A stretch of 64,000 nt of DNA, from the NCBI RefSeq assembly GCF_003073045.1, contig NC_037590.1, positions 10,373,042-10,437,041 on the forward strand. The letters are read 5' to 3'. A model generated the notes under the pieces. It ran no database searches and was not told where the DNA came from. It saw nothing but the letters and a program-made list of their open reading frames with translations. This document shows positions 63,956 to 64,000 of this stretch, in pieces (the first letter of the stretch is position 1; each line of letters begins with the position of its first letter). The stretch is from Pomacea canaliculata. Its lineage: Eukaryota > Mollusca > Gastropoda > Architaenioglossa > Ampullariidae. The translations under genes and the position numbers were made by a program.

Positions 63956-64000
63956 CTGCCTGGCTTATGGGAACGTTAGCAGTTTCGACGATTGACCGAA

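Overview
This is nuclear genomic DNA of an animal. It is AT-rich, and the genes are cut into many short exons by GT-AG introns (two GC-AG), with retroelement debris in the introns and between genes. The organism is probably a gastropod mollusc. The clues are the short motifs AAGGGGAGATAACTT (about 2960) and AAGGGAAGTAACT (about 62640), which I remember as very common in gastropod genomes, and the types of LINE and SINE present. This placement rests on memory of motifs, not on a search.

Five genes can be read exon by exon and named from their proteins. From left to right they are: the first coding exon of a BAR-domain RhoGAP (ARHGAP17/44 type, minus strand, the rest lies off the left edge); GUF1, the mitochondrial LepA/EF4-type translation GTPase (plus, 17 recognised exons and a likely presequence exon); PGAP1, the GPI inositol-deacylase (minus, at least 24 exons over 22 kb); NUDCD3 (plus, 8 exons); SNX29, a RUN plus PX sorting nexin (minus, 20 exons); and RPL10/uL16 (plus, 5 coding exons). 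In every fully resolved gene the codon phase is kept across all junctions. The reconstructed lengths (GUF1 about 672 aa with the presequence, NUDCD3 380, SNX29 810, RPL10 218) fit their families. PGAP1 still lacks at least one middle exon. Two less certain minus-strand pieces lie at the right end: a small two-exon ORF and the last exon of a gene entering from the right.

The named genes alternate strand strictly and form three head-to-head pairs with short shared 5' regions: ARHGAP-like/GUF1 (about 0.5 kb), PGAP1/NUDCD3 (0.43 kb) and SNX29/RPL10 (0.32 kb). The partners have unrelated jobs (Rho signalling and mitochondrial translation; GPI-anchor remodelling and dynein/chaperone function; endosome trafficking and the ribosome), so shared promoters are the simplest link.

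The accessory content is mostly mobile DNA: three decayed LINE copies, several tRNA-type SINEs (one inserted in a LINE with a perfect 12-bp target duplication), a 2.7-kb TTAA-flanked inverted-repeat element with an internal tandem repeat, and a 0.6-kb inverted-repeat element in an RPL10 intron. PGAP1 intron 17 (6.9 kb) holds the main unknown: an uninterrupted 455-codon ORF on the opposite strand, downstream of a GC-rich, CpG-containing stretch and two short splice-compatible exons. I do not recognise the protein.
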